DNA from: Paenirhodobacter hankyongi
GTDB taxonomy: Bacteria; Pseudomonadota; Alphaproteobacteria; Rhodobacterales; Rhodobacteraceae
Assembly: GCF_003664585.1 (NCBI RefSeq)
Contig: NZ_RCHI01000013.1
Location: 1 to 64,000 of the forward strand
Reading direction: 5' to 3'
DNA length: 64,000 nt
Positions 31,851 through 39,687 of this stretch are shown here, one piece after another (positions within the stretch are counted from its first letter, which is position 1; every line of letters begins with the position of its first letter). Both the position numbers and the translations under genes were made by a program. The notes under the pieces were generated by a model, which had not been told where the DNA came from, made no database searches, and saw only the letters and a list, made by a program, of their open reading frames with translations.

Positions 31851-33144
31851 GTTCCTGTCGGGGCTGGGCGATGGCGCGTTGCTGGCGCTGCCCTGGATCT
31901 TCGAGTTCTGGGCGCTGCCGCATCAGCTGCCGCCGGCGGGGGCCTGGAAGAGCTGGGTGATCATGGGCGGGCGCGGCGCGGGCAAGACACGGGCGGGGGC
32001 CGAATGGGTGCGCGCGCAGGTGGAGGGGGCGCGGCCCGCGGACCCCGGCCGCGCCGCCCGGGTGGCGCTGGTGGGCGAGACCTTCGATCAGGTGCGCGAC
32101 GTGATGATCTTCGGCGAGAGCGGCATCCTGGCCTGTTCGCCGCCCGACCGGCGGCCCGAGTGGGAGGCGGGGCGGCGTCGGCTGGTCTGGCCGAACGGCG
32201 CGACCGCGCAGGCGTTTTCGGCGCATGAGCCCGAGGCGCTGCGCGGGCCGCAGTTCGATGCCGCCTGGGCCGACGAGCTGGCGAAATGGAAGATGGCCGA
32301 GGAGACCTGGGACATGCTGCAATTCGCGCTGCGGCTTGGCGATCATCCGCAGCAGGTCATCACCACCACGCCGCGCAACGTGGGCGTGCTGAAGGCGATC
32401 CTGCACAACCCCTCGACCGTCGTCACCCATGCCCCGACCGAGGCGAACCGGGCCTATCTGGCGGCCTCCTTCCTCGAGGAGGTGCGAGGGCGCTATGCCG
32501 GCACGCGACTTGGCCGGCAGGAACTCGACGGCGTGCTGCTTGACGATGTCGAGGGCGCGCTGTGGAGTACCGCCGCGCTCGAGGCGGCGCGGGTCGCGAC
32601 GGCGCCGGCGCTCGACCGCATCGTCGTCGCCGTCGATCCGGCGGTGACGGCGGGGGCGGGCGCGGACGAATGCGGAATCATCGTCGCGGGCGTCGTCAGC
32701 ACGGGACCGGCGCAGGACTGGCGCGCCTATGTGCTCGAGGATTGCACGGCGCGCGGCCGACCGACCGACTGGGCGCGCGCCGCGATCGCGGCGATGGAGA
32801 AATGGGGCGCCGAGCGGCTGGTGGCCGAGGTGAACCAGGGCGGCGATCTGGTCGAGAGCGTGCTTCGGCAGATCGACCCGCTGGTGCCGTTCAAGGCGCT
32901 GCGCGCCGCGCGCGGCAAGGCGGCGCGGGCCGAGCCGGTCGCGGCGCTTTACGAACAGGGCCGGGTCAAGCACCTGCGCACCGGCCGGCTGGGCGTGCTC
33001 GAGGATCAGCTGTGCCGGATGACGGTGCAGGGCTATCAGGGCCGCGGTTCGCCCGACCGGGCGGATGCGCTGGTCTGGGCGCTGACCGAGCTCATCATCG
33101 AGCCCTCGCGGCAGTGGCGACGGCCGCAGGTTCGGGGACTCTGA
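31714..33144 (+). CDS. g2: GTA large terminase (gp2)
   Basis: 476-residue packaging motor. The ATPase domain has Walker A MGGRGAGKTRAGAEWVRA and Walker B FDAAWADELAKW, with a coupling region QQVITTTPRNVGVLKAIL. The nuclease domain contains the acidic residues in VVAVDPAVTAGAGADE and SPDRADALVWAL. It cuts random host DNA and fills GTA heads. Its start ATG 31714 lies inside g1. The encoded N-terminus (LKNSASRLPGSSEPASSTST) looks like those of other GTA terminases from memory, which supports this long overlap. Confidence 0.92.
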   Translation: MKGHALKNSASRLPGSSEPASSTSTPPALRSGAAWLASATPEQVDEFLSGLGDGALLALPWIFEFWALPHQLPPAGAWKSWVIMGGRGAGKTRAGAEWVRAQVEGARPADPGRAARVALVGETFDQVRDVMIFGESGILACSPPDRRPEWEAGRRRLVWPNGATAQAFSAHEPEALRGPQFDAAWADELAKWKMAEETWDMLQFALRLGDHPQQVITTTPRNVGVLKAILHNPSTVVTHAPTEANRAYLAASFLEEVRGRYAGTRLGRQELDGVLLDDVEGALWSTAALEAARVATAPALDRIVVAVDPAVTAGAGADECGIIVAGVVSTGPAQDWRAYVLEDCTARGRPTDWARAAIAAMEKWGAERLVAEVNQGGDLVESVLRQIDPLVPFKALRAARGKAARAEPVAALYEQGRVKHLRTGRLGVLEDQLCRMTVQGYQGRGSPDRADALVWALTELIIEPSRQWRRPQVRGL

Positions 33145-33147
33145 CCC

Positions 33148-33202
33148 CTCTTTCTCCTTGCGGAAAATACCTCACGGGGGTGCGGGGGTGTGAAACCCCC
33201 GC
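33148..33202 (-). repeat. GC-rich interspersed repeat, copy A
   Basis: Read on the minus strand: a hairpin (GCGGGGGT pairing with ACCCCCGC, 33182-33202), then CACCCCCGTGAGGTATTTTC and GCAAGGAGAAAGAG. The same order of hairpin, CACCCCCG, AGGTATTT, GCAAG and GAAAGAG occurs at 55421-55472 on the plus strand. The element lies in the 169-bp gap between g2 and g3. Confidence 0.7.
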
Positions 33203-33313
33203 CGCCGCCATCGACAGAAGCCGCACAGCAACCGTTCAGGGGCCGGGGTCATTCCCGGCCCCTTTTCCGACCGTGCCCGGGGCCCGGGCCCATACGAAGA
33301 CGAGGAGAACCGG

Positions 33314-34492
33314 ATGGGGATCAACTTCTTTCGCCGACAGGGGCCGGAGGTGGCGCCCGAGCGCAAGGCCTCGGTCACCGGGCGGATCGCGGCAATGGCG
33401 ACGGGGGCCGGCCGGCCGGTCTGGGGGCCGCGCGACACGAGCTCGCTCACCCGGCTCGGCTTCCTGGGCAACCCGGTGGGGTTTCGCTCGGTGCGGCTGA
33501 TCGCCGAGGCGGCGGCGGCGGTGCCGCTGATCTGCCAGGACGCCGAGCGGCGCTATGAGGTGCATCCGGTGCTTGACCTGCTGCGGCGCCCGAATGCGGG
33601 CCAGGGGCGGGCGGAGTTCTTCGAGGCGCTGTTCGGTCAGCTGCTGCTGAGCGGCAACGGCTATCTCGAGGCGGTGGTGCCGGACCCGGGCCTGCCGCGC
33701 GAGCTGCACGTGCTGCGCGCCGACCGGATGTCGGTGGTGCCCGGGGCGGATGGCTGGCCGGTGGCCTATGACTATGCCGTGGGCGGGCGCCGGCATCGGT
33801 TCGACATGACCGGCCATCCCGATCCGATCTGCCACATCCGCAGCTTTCACCCGCAGGACGACCATTACGGGCTGAGCCCGCTGCAGGCGGCGGCAGTGGC
33901 GATCGAGGTGCACAACGCCGCCTCCGGCTGGTCGAAGGCGCTGCTCGATAATGCCGCGCGGCCCTCGGGCGCGATCGTCTATCGCGGCGCGGACGGTCAG
34001 GGGATGCTCGCCCCCGAGCAATACGACCGGCTGGTCTTCGAGATGGAGACGCATCACCAGGGCGCGCGCAACGCCGGGCGGCCGATGCTGCTCGAGGGCG
34101 GGCTCGACTGGAAGCCGATGGGGTTTTCGCCCTCGGACATGGAATTCCACGAGACGAAGGCCGCGGCGGCGCGCGAGATCGCGGTGGCTTTCGGGGTGCC
34201 GCCGATGCTGCTGGGCATCCCCGGCGACGCGACCTATGCGAATTACGCCGAGGCGAACCGGGCCTTTTACCGGCTGACCGTGCTGCCGCTGGCGACGCGG
34301 GTCGCGGCGGCGGTGGCGTGGTGGCTGTCGGGGTTTCTGGGCAGCACGATCGAGCTGCGCCCCGATCTTGACCAGGTGCCGGCGCTCGCGGCCGAGCGCG
34401 ATGCGCAGTGGAAACGGATCGGCGAGGCGAGCTTCCTCACCGATGCCGAGAAGCGCGCCGCGCTTGGCCTGCCGCCGCTGGCGGAGGGCTGA
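33314..34492 (+). CDS. g3: GTA portal protein (gp3)
   Basis: 392-residue HK97-type portal protein that forms the dodecameric ring through which DNA enters the head. Typical blocks are SLTRLGFLGNPVGFRSVRLI, LFGQLLLSGNGYLEAVV, HYGLSPLQAAAVAIEVHNAA and AREIAVAFGVPPMLLGIPGD followed by YAEANRAFYRLTVLPLATR. Length is normal. It is preceded by the repeat-bearing gap and by an AGGAG-type ribosome site. g3.5 starts 1 bp after its stop. Confidence 0.93.
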   Translation: MGINFFRRQGPEVAPERKASVTGRIAAMATGAGRPVWGPRDTSSLTRLGFLGNPVGFRSVRLIAEAAAAVPLICQDAERRYEVHPVLDLLRRPNAGQGRAEFFEALFGQLLLSGNGYLEAVVPDPGLPRELHVLRADRMSVVPGADGWPVAYDYAVGGRRHRFDMTGHPDPICHIRSFHPQDDHYGLSPLQAAAVAIEVHNAASGWSKALLDNAARPSGAIVYRGADGQGMLAPEQYDRLVFEMETHHQGARNAGRPMLLEGGLDWKPMGFSPSDMEFHETKAAAAREIAVAFGVPPMLLGIPGDATYANYAEANRAFYRLTVLPLATRVAAAVAWWLSGFLGSTIELRPDLDQVPALAAERDAQWKRIGEASFLTDAEKRAALGLPPLAEG

Positions 34493-34493
34493 G

Positions 34494-34727
34494 ATGGCGA
34501 CGGGCGGGTCGCGTTTCCTGAAGGAGCCGTTCGAGGTCCATGAGCAGCGCTTCGAGGCGACCGAGCGGATCATGGAGCTGCAGTTCGCCCAGGTCGATCG
34601 GCGGCTCGAGAAGATCGAGGCGATGATCCTCGGGCTCGAGAAACGGCTGTGGATGACCGTCTATGGCGTCGTCGCGGTGATCCTGACGCAGGCGGTGCAG
34701 GGCCTTTTGCAATACGCACCGAGATGA
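34494..34727 (+). CDS. g3.5: GTA gp3.5, small coiled-coil membrane protein
   Basis: 77-residue protein occupying the orfg3.5 position. The N-terminal half is a predicted coiled coil (FEATERIMELQFAQVDRRLE, KIEAMILGLEKR) and the C-terminus a membrane helix (MTVYGVVAVILTQAVQGLL). Its role in GTA production is not established. The spacing (1 bp after g3, 10 bp before g4) places it in the GTA operon. Confidence 0.8.
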   Translation: MATGGSRFLKEPFEVHEQRFEATERIMELQFAQVDRRLEKIEAMILGLEKRLWMTVYGVVAVILTQAVQGLLQYAPR

Positions 34728-34737
34728 GGATATCAAC

Positions 34738-35295
34738 ATGAAATCAACGGATTGCGAGCTTGAGCTGAAGTTTTGTGCGAGCGGGCAGGCGGTGACCGTG
34801 CGGGATGGCACCGCGATCGAGGGCTATGCGAGCCTCTTCGGTCTGCCCGATCAGGGCGGCGACGTGGTGGCGCCCGGTGCCTATGCCCGCTCGCTTGCCG
34901 CGCTGAAGGCGCGGGGCGGCACGGTGAAGATGCTCTGGCAGCACGACCCGGGCCAGCCGATCGGCGTGTGGGAGGAGATCTTCGAGGATGCGCGCGGGCT
35001 TTACGTCAAGGGGCGGCTGCTGCCCGACGTCGCGAAGGCGCGCGAGGCGGCGGCGCTGATCGGTGCGGGGGCGATCGACGGGCTGTCGATCGGCTATCGC
35101 ACGGTGCGCGCGGCGAAGGACGCGAAGGGCCAGCGGCTGCTGGCCGATCTGGAGCTGTGGGAGGTGTCGCTTGTCACCTTCCCGATGCTTCGTGAGGCGC
35201 GGGTGGCGGCGAAGGGCGACAGCCCCGAGGCCGCGATCTGGCGCGACCTGGCCGAGGCGCTGGATGGCGCTGCGGCCGAGCTGGCCCGGCGCTGA
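34738..35295 (+). CDS. g4: GTA prohead protease (gp4)
   Basis: 185-residue HK97-family prohead maturation protease (peptidase U35). It has the opening IEGYASLFGLPDQGGDVVAP, the catalytic His in VKMLWQHDPGQPIG, the Ser in GAIDGLSIGYRTV, and the acidic partner in ELWEVSLVTFPML. It trims the N-terminal part of the capsid protein during head maturation. A ribosome site GATGAGGAT lies upstream. It is followed by the capsid gene after 29 bp. Confidence 0.93.
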   Translation: MKSTDCELELKFCASGQAVTVRDGTAIEGYASLFGLPDQGGDVVAPGAYARSLAALKARGGTVKMLWQHDPGQPIGVWEEIFEDARGLYVKGRLLPDVAKAREAAALIGAGAIDGLSIGYRTVRAAKDAKGQRLLADLELWEVSLVTFPMLREARVAAKGDSPEAAIWRDLAEALDGAAAELARR

Positions 35296-35324
35296 GCCGG
35301 CGCCATCGCAAGAGAGGTGCAAGG

Positions 35325-36521
35325 ATGACGACCGAGTTCAAGGCCCGGTCCGGGGCGGAGCCGTCCGCGGGGCCGGGTCCGGCGGACGGGGTGAAAATCG
35401 CGCTGGCCGGTTTCCTGAAAGAGATCAAGGGCTTTCAGGCGGAAGTGGAGACGAGGATGCAACAACAGGAAGAGCGTTTGACCATGCTGCAGAGCAAGAC
35501 CTTCGCCGGGCGTCCCGCCCTTGCCGCCGCGGCCTTCGAGGAGGCGCCGCACCAGAAGGCCTTTGCGGCCTATCTGCGCTCGGGCGATGACGATGGGCTG
35601 CGCGCGCTGAGCCTCGAGGGCAAGGCGCTGAACACCGCGGTGGCCGCCGAGGGCGGCTATCTCGTCGATCCGCAGACCTCGGAGACGATCCGCGGCGTGC
35701 TGCGCGCGACGGCCTCGATCCGCCAGGTGGCGACGGTGGTGAATGTCGAGGCGACCTCCTACGACGTGCTGGTCGACCGCAGCGAGCTGGGCTCGGGCTG
35801 GGCCACCGAGACCGCGACGCTGAGCGAGACCGCGACGCCGCAGATCGACCGGATCTCGATCCCGCTGCACGAGCTTGCCGCGATGCCGAAGGCGAGCCAG
35901 CGGCTGCTGGACGATGCTGCCTTCGACATCGAGACCTGGCTGGCCAACCGCATCGCCGACCGCTTCGCCCGTGCCGAAGCGGCGGCCTTCGTCTCGGGCA
36001 ATGGTGTCGACAAGCCGACCGGCTTCCTGACCCATTCCAAGGTGGCGAACGACGCCTGGGCCTGGGGGGCGCTTGGCTATGTTGCTACCGGAGCGGATGG
36101 CGATTTCGCGGCGGTGAACGCGGTCGATGCGATCGTCGATCTGGTCTATGCGCTCGAGGCCGAATACCGGGCGAATGCGAGCTTCGTGATGAATTCGAAG
36201 ACCGCCGGCGCGGTGCGCAAGATGAAGGACGCCGACGGGCGTTTCCTGTGGACCGACGGGCTGGCGGCGGGGGAACCCGCGCGGCTGATGGGCTATCCGG
36301 TGCTGGTGTCCGAGGACATGCCCGACATCGCCGCGGGCGCCTATGCGCTGGCGTTCGGCGATTTCGCCAGCGGCTACACCATCGCCGAACGGCCCGACCT
36401 GCGGGTGCTGCGCGATCCGTTCTCGGCCAAGCCGCATGTCCTTTTCTATGCGTCGAAGCGGGTCGGTGGCGATGTGAGCGACTTCGCCGCGATCAAGCTG
36501 CTGAAATTCGCCGTCTCGTGA
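35325..36521 (+). CDS. g5: GTA major capsid protein (gp5)
   Basis: 398-residue HK97-fold major capsid protein. About the first 100 residues form a scaffold-like delta domain with coiled coil (EIKGFQAEVETRMQQQEERL) that gp4 is expected to remove. The mature region begins near LNTAVAAEGGYLVDPQTSET, as in RcGTA. Later blocks AKASQRLLDDAAFDIETWLA and FVMNSKTAGAVRKMKDADG are typical. The ribosome site AGAGGTG precedes the ATG. A strong hairpin 125 bp after the stop may protect the upstream mRNA. Confidence 0.95.
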   Translation: MTTEFKARSGAEPSAGPGPADGVKIALAGFLKEIKGFQAEVETRMQQQEERLTMLQSKTFAGRPALAAAAFEEAPHQKAFAAYLRSGDDDGLRALSLEGKALNTAVAAEGGYLVDPQTSETIRGVLRATASIRQVATVVNVEATSYDVLVDRSELGSGWATETATLSETATPQIDRISIPLHELAAMPKASQRLLDDAAFDIETWLANRIADRFARAEAAAFVSGNGVDKPTGFLTHSKVANDAWAWGALGYVATGADGDFAAVNAVDAIVDLVYALEAEYRANASFVMNSKTAGAVRKMKDADGRFLWTDGLAAGEPARLMGYPVLVSEDMPDIAAGAYALAFGDFASGYTIAERPDLRVLRDPFSAKPHVLFYASKRVGGDVSDFAAIKLLKFAVS

Positions 36522-36646
36522 GGGCGGTGAGGATGGCGGAGGCGGTGCCCTCTGCCTGAGCCGGGGCGACCCGGCCGGGCGCGGGCCGACCGTCGTCGCC
36601 TAGCTGCTCCCTCCGTCCGAGCGGCGGCGGGAGGTCTGCGCCCGAA

Positions 36647-36675
36647 CGCCCTCCGCGCCGCGCGTGCGGAGGGCG
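36647..36675 (+). promoter_or_regulatory. Stable hairpin between capsid gene and g6
   Basis: CGCCCTCCGC (36647-36656) pairs perfectly with GCGGAGGGCG (36666-36675), 9-base loop, no U-run. It lies in the 178-bp gap after g5. It may stabilise the g1-g5 message or reduce expression of distal genes. Confidence 0.5.
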
Positions 36676-36699
36676 CCCAGCGACTTTCGGAGAGATGCG

Positions 36700-37293
36700 A
36701 TGATGCTGAAGGAACTGACGGCGGTGGCGCAGGCGGCGCTGCCGGTGGCGCAATTTCGCGACCACCTGCGGCTTGGTACCGGCTTTGCCGACACGGGTGC
36801 CGAGGATGCGGCGCTGGTGGCCTATCTGCGGGCGGCGATCGCGGCGATCGAGGGGCGCACGGCGAAGGTGCTGCTGGCGCGTGAGTTCCGGCTGGTGCTG
36901 CCGGGTTGGCGCGATGCCGAGAGCGTGCCCCTGCCGGTGGCGCCGGTGAGCGCGGTGGCCGGGGTGCGGCTGATCGACCGGGAGGGGGCCGAGACGGCGC
37001 TGTCTGCCACGCGTTGGCGGTTGGTCGAGGATCTGGCGCGGCCGCGGCTCGAGGCTGTGGGCGGGGCGCTGCCCGAGGTGCCGGTGGCGGGCAAGGCCGA
37101 GATCGACTTCACCGCCGGCTTCGGTACCTGGGCCGAGCTTCCGGTCGATCTGGCGCAGGCGGTGTTCCTGCTGGCGGCGCAGTATTTCGAGCTGCGTCAT
37201 GACGGGGCGGGCGCGGCAAGCGCGATGCCCTTCGGGGTGATGGCGCTGATCGAGCGCTGGCGCACGGTGCGGGTGCTGGGAGGCCGGGGATGA
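36700..37293 (+). CDS. g6: GTA head-tail adaptor (gp6)
   Basis: 197-residue connector protein of the gp6/HK97-gp6 type, which binds below the portal ring. It begins MLKELTAVAQAALPVAQFRD and has the family-like EDAALVAYLRAAIAAIEGRT and AVFLLAAQYFELRHDG blocks. Start codons ATGATG (36700 or 36703) follow GGAGAGATGCG. It overlaps g7 by four bases (ATGA at 37290). The gap before it holds a stable hairpin. Confidence 0.88.
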   Translation: MMLKELTAVAQAALPVAQFRDHLRLGTGFADTGAEDAALVAYLRAAIAAIEGRTAKVLLAREFRLVLPGWRDAESVPLPVAPVSAVAGVRLIDREGAETALSATRWRLVEDLARPRLEAVGGALPEVPVAGKAEIDFTAGFGTWAELPVDLAQAVFLLAAQYFELRHDGAGAASAMPFGVMALIERWRTVRVLGGRG

Positions 37294-37595
37294 GCGCGCC
37301 GCGACTGACCCGGCCGCTGGTGCTGGAGGTGCCCTCGCGCGTCGAGGATGGTGCGGGCGGCTTCACCGCGGGTTGGAGCGCGCGCGGCACGCTTTGGGCC
37401 GAGATGCGCGCGGGCACCGGGCAGGCGCGGGCGGGCGAGGCGCTGGCGCTTGGGGCAACGCCCTGGACGATCGTGGTGCGTGCCGCGCCCATGGGGTCGC
37501 CGCGCCGGCCCGAGGCCGGCCAGCGCTTTCGCGATGGCGCGCGGATCTTCGCGATCGTGACGGTCGCCGAGGCGGACCCGGGGCGCGCTATCTGA
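37290..37595 (+). CDS. g7: GTA head-tail stopper (gp7), apparent 3' frameshift
   Basis: Annotated frame encodes 101 residues of the gp7 head-closure protein (opening PRLTRPLVLEVPSRVEDGAG; core GTLWAEMRAGTGQARAGE). It ends abruptly at ADPGRAI. One frame over, RYLTCFAREEVVR continues to a TGA at 37625-37627, which overlaps the g8 ATG as ATGA, exactly the coupling seen elsewhere in the cluster. A single base therefore seems to be missing near 37581-37586 (in GGGGCGCGC). This could be a real mutation, a sequencing error in a GC run, or a recoding site. Without it the product would be about 112 residues. Confidence 0.85.
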   Translation: MSAPRLTRPLVLEVPSRVEDGAGGFTAGWSARGTLWAEMRAGTGQARAGEALALGATPWTIVVRAAPMGSPRRPEAGQRFRDGARIFAIVTVAEADPGRAI

Positions 37596-37623
37596 CCTGT
37601 TTTGCCCGCGAGGAGGTGGTGCG

Positions 37624-38031
37624 ATGAGCTATGGCGTGGCGGCCGCGCTGCAAGGCGCGGTCTATCAGGCGCTGTGCGATGACGCGGCGCTGGCGGCGCT
37701 TGTCGGCAGCGCGATCCATGACGCGGCGCCGGGTGGCACGCCCACGGGAACCTGGGTGAGCCTTGGCCCCGAGGTGGCGCGCGATGCCTCGGACAAGACG
37801 GGCGGCGGTGCGGTGCATGATTTCACCGTGTCGGTCATCAGCGATGCGGCGGGCTTTGCCGCGGCGAAGGCGGCGGCGGCGGCGGTCTCGGATGCGCTGG
37901 TCGACGCGCCGCTTGTGCTCGCGCGCGGGCGTCTGGTCGAGCTGTGGTTCCTGCGGGCGCGGGCGGCGCGGGCGGCGCAGGGCAGCGTGCGGCGCATCGA
38001 CCTGACCTTTCGCGCCCGGGTGGAGACCTGA
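37624..38031 (+). CDS. g8: GTA tail terminator (gp8, DUF3168)
   Basis: 135-residue DUF3168-family protein that caps the tail tube and joins it to the head. Recognisable blocks are AVYQALCDDAALAALVGSAI, TWVSLGPEVARDASDKTGGG and HDFTVSVISDAAGFAAAKAA. A ribosome site GAGGAGG precedes the ATG. Its ATG also overlaps the out-of-frame stop that would end an unshifted g7, supporting the g7 frameshift interpretation. Confidence 0.9.
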   Translation: MSYGVAAALQGAVYQALCDDAALAALVGSAIHDAAPGGTPTGTWVSLGPEVARDASDKTGGGAVHDFTVSVISDAAGFAAAKAAAAAVSDALVDAPLVLARGRLVELWFLRARAARAAQGSVRRIDLTFRARVET

Positions 38032-38076
38032 GCGGGCCGCGAGACCCGCGGCAATTTCAGCAATCGGAGAGTGAAA

Positions 38077-38490
38077 ATGGCGGCACAGAACGGCAAGGAC
38101 CTTCTGATCAAGCTCGACCTGACCGGGGCGGGCGCGTTCGAGACCATCGCGGGGCTGCGCGCGACGCGGATCAGCTTCAACGCCGAGACGGTCGATGTGA
38201 CCTCGCTGGAAAGTCAGGGCGGCTGGCGCGAGCTTCTGGGCGGCGCGGGCGTGCGCTCGGCCGCGATCAGCGGTTCGGGCGTGTTTCGCGATGCGGCGAC
38301 GGACGAGCGCGCGCGGCAGATCTTCTTCGACGGCGAGGCGCCGGATTTCCAGGTCATCATCCCGGATTTCGGCATCGTCCAGGGGCCCTTCATGATCGCC
38401 TCGATCGACTATGCGGGCAGTCACAATGGCGAGGCGACCTATGAGCTGAGCCTCGCCTCGGCCGGGGCGCTGAGCTTTACGGCACTGTGA
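38077..38490 (+). CDS. g9: GTA major tail tube protein (gp9)
   Basis: 137-residue tail tube protein (TP901-1 major tail type). It begins AAQNGKDLLIKLDLTGAGAF and has the VDVTSLESQGGWRELLGGAG and SISGSG-like IRSAAISGSGVFRDAAT-type features (GVRSAAISGSGVFRD). It stacks to form the tube through which DNA leaves. ATG 38077 was chosen over a GTG six bases upstream because GGAGAG is then at proper spacing. It overlaps g10 by one base. Confidence 0.9.
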   Translation: MAAQNGKDLLIKLDLTGAGAFETIAGLRATRISFNAETVDVTSLESQGGWRELLGGAGVRSAAISGSGVFRDAATDERARQIFFDGEAPDFQVIIPDFGIVQGPFMIASIDYAGSHNGEATYELSLASAGALSFTAL

Positions 38491-38810
38491 TGGCGAACCC
38501 CTGGGCGGGAGAGGTCGAGGTCGTGCTCGACGGCGAGCGACGGGGGGCGAAGCTGACGCTTGGGGCGCTGGCCGAGCTTGAGGCGGAGCTTGGCGGCGGC
38601 ACGATGCTCGACCTTGTGCGGCGCTTCGAGAGCGGGGCGTTTTCCACCCGCGACGTGCTGGCGCTTGTGGTTGCGGGGCTGCGCGGCGGCGGTTGGGACG
38701 GACGGGCCGAGGACCTGCGCACGGTCGAGATCGGCGGCGGGCCGGTGGCGGCGGCGCGGATCGCGGCCGAGCTGCTCGCCCGGGCCTTCACCGTGCCGGG
38801 GGCGTCGTGA
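38490..38810 (+). CDS. g10: GTA tail assembly chaperone (gp10)
   Basis: 106-residue protein of the GTA gp10 family, a tail-tube tape-measure assembly chaperone. It opens ANPWAGEVEVVLDGERRGAK and continues LTLGALAELEAELGGGTMLD. ATG 38490 overlaps the g9 stop (TGATG). Its stop overlaps the g10.1 start (GTGA). In siphophages the two chaperones are often linked by frameshifting; here they are a pair of overlapping genes. Confidence 0.86.
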   Translation: MANPWAGEVEVVLDGERRGAKLTLGALAELEAELGGGTMLDLVRRFESGAFSTRDVLALVVAGLRGGGWDGRAEDLRTVEIGGGPVAAARIAAELLARAFTVPGAS

Positions 38811-39037
38811 GCGGGGGCGGGCTCGACTGGCCCGGGCTGATGCGGGCGGGGCTGCGCGGGCTTGGCCTGCGCCCGCATGAATTCTGGGCGCTGACCCCGG
38901 CCGAGCTTGCGCTGATGCTGGGCGAGGGTGCGGCGCGGGCGCCGCTGACGCGGGCGGGGCTGGCGGCACTTTCCGCGCGCTGGCCGGATGCGCCGGCAGG
39001 ACCGAAACATCAGGAGGATGCAGATGGACGGGTTTGA
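38807..39037 (+). CDS. g10.1: GTA tail assembly chaperone 2 (gp10.1)
   Basis: 76-residue protein starting at GTG 38807 (SGGGLDWPGLMRAGLRGL, then GLRPHEFWALTPAELALMLG). The F-W-x-L-T-P-x-E-L motif is that of the small phage tail assembly chaperone family often missed by annotation in GTA clusters. It overlaps g10 by four bases and runs 14 bases into g11, so all three are coupled. The start is not ATG, which explains why it can be overlooked. Confidence 0.85.
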   Translation: MSGGGLDWPGLMRAGLRGLGLRPHEFWALTPAELALMLGEGAARAPLTRAGLAALSARWPDAPAGPKHQEDADGRV

Positions 39038-39677
39038 TGCGCTGAGCGCGCAGGCGGCCGAGCTTGAGCGCAATCTGGGCGGAGCCGAGGCGGTGGCGGC
39101 GAGCTTTGGTGGCGAGCTTTTGCGGATGCGCGAAAGCATGGTCTACACCGGGCGCGAGGTCTCGACCCTCTCGAGCAGCATCGGGCGCGGGCTGCGGCGT
39201 GCCTTCGACGGGCTGATCTTCGACGGGATGAAGCTGTCGGAGGCGCTGAGCGAGGTGGCGCAGACGATCTCGGCCAGCGCCTATTCGATCGCGATGCGGC
39301 CGGTGCAGAACGCGCTTGGCTCGGCGATTGCCGAGGGGGTGAACGGGCTGCTGAGCGGGATGTTGCCCTTCGCGAATGGCGCGGCCTTCAGCCAGGGCCG
39401 GGTGATGCCCTTTGCCAAGGGCGGCGTGGTGAGCAGCCCGGTCTCCTTCCCGATGCGCGGCGGGGCCGGGCTGATGGGCGAGGCCGGGCCCGAGGCGATC
39501 TTGCCGCTCGCGCGCGGTGCGGACGGGCGGCTTGGCGTGCAGGCGGGTGGCGGCGGGCGCACGGTCACCGTGGTAATGAACGTGACCACGCCCGATGTCG
39601 CGGGCTTTGCCCGCAGCCAGAGCCAGATCGCGGCGCAGATCAACCGCGCCTTGGCGCGCGGCAGCCGCAACAGCTGA
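39024..39677 (+). CDS. g11: GTA tape measure protein (gp11)
   Basis: 217-residue tape measure protein, far shorter than in most siphophages, consistent with the short GTA tail. The N-terminal part is helical (ALSAQAAELERNLGGAEAVA). A hydrophobic segment (VQNALGSAIAEGVNGLLSGM) and the Gly-rich FAKGGVVSSPVSFPMRGGAG block follow, as does GEAGPEAILPLARGADGRLG. ATG 39024 has AGGAGG at 39012-39017 at ideal spacing; the in-frame ATG at 39018 is too close to it. Confidence 0.9.
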   Translation: MDGFDALSAQAAELERNLGGAEAVAASFGGELLRMRESMVYTGREVSTLSSSIGRGLRRAFDGLIFDGMKLSEALSEVAQTISASAYSIAMRPVQNALGSAIAEGVNGLLSGMLPFANGAAFSQGRVMPFAKGGVVSSPVSFPMRGGAGLMGEAGPEAILPLARGADGRLGVQAGGGGRTVTVVMNVTTPDVAGFARSQSQIAAQINRALARGSRNS

Positions 39678-39687
39678 GGAGGGGAGG

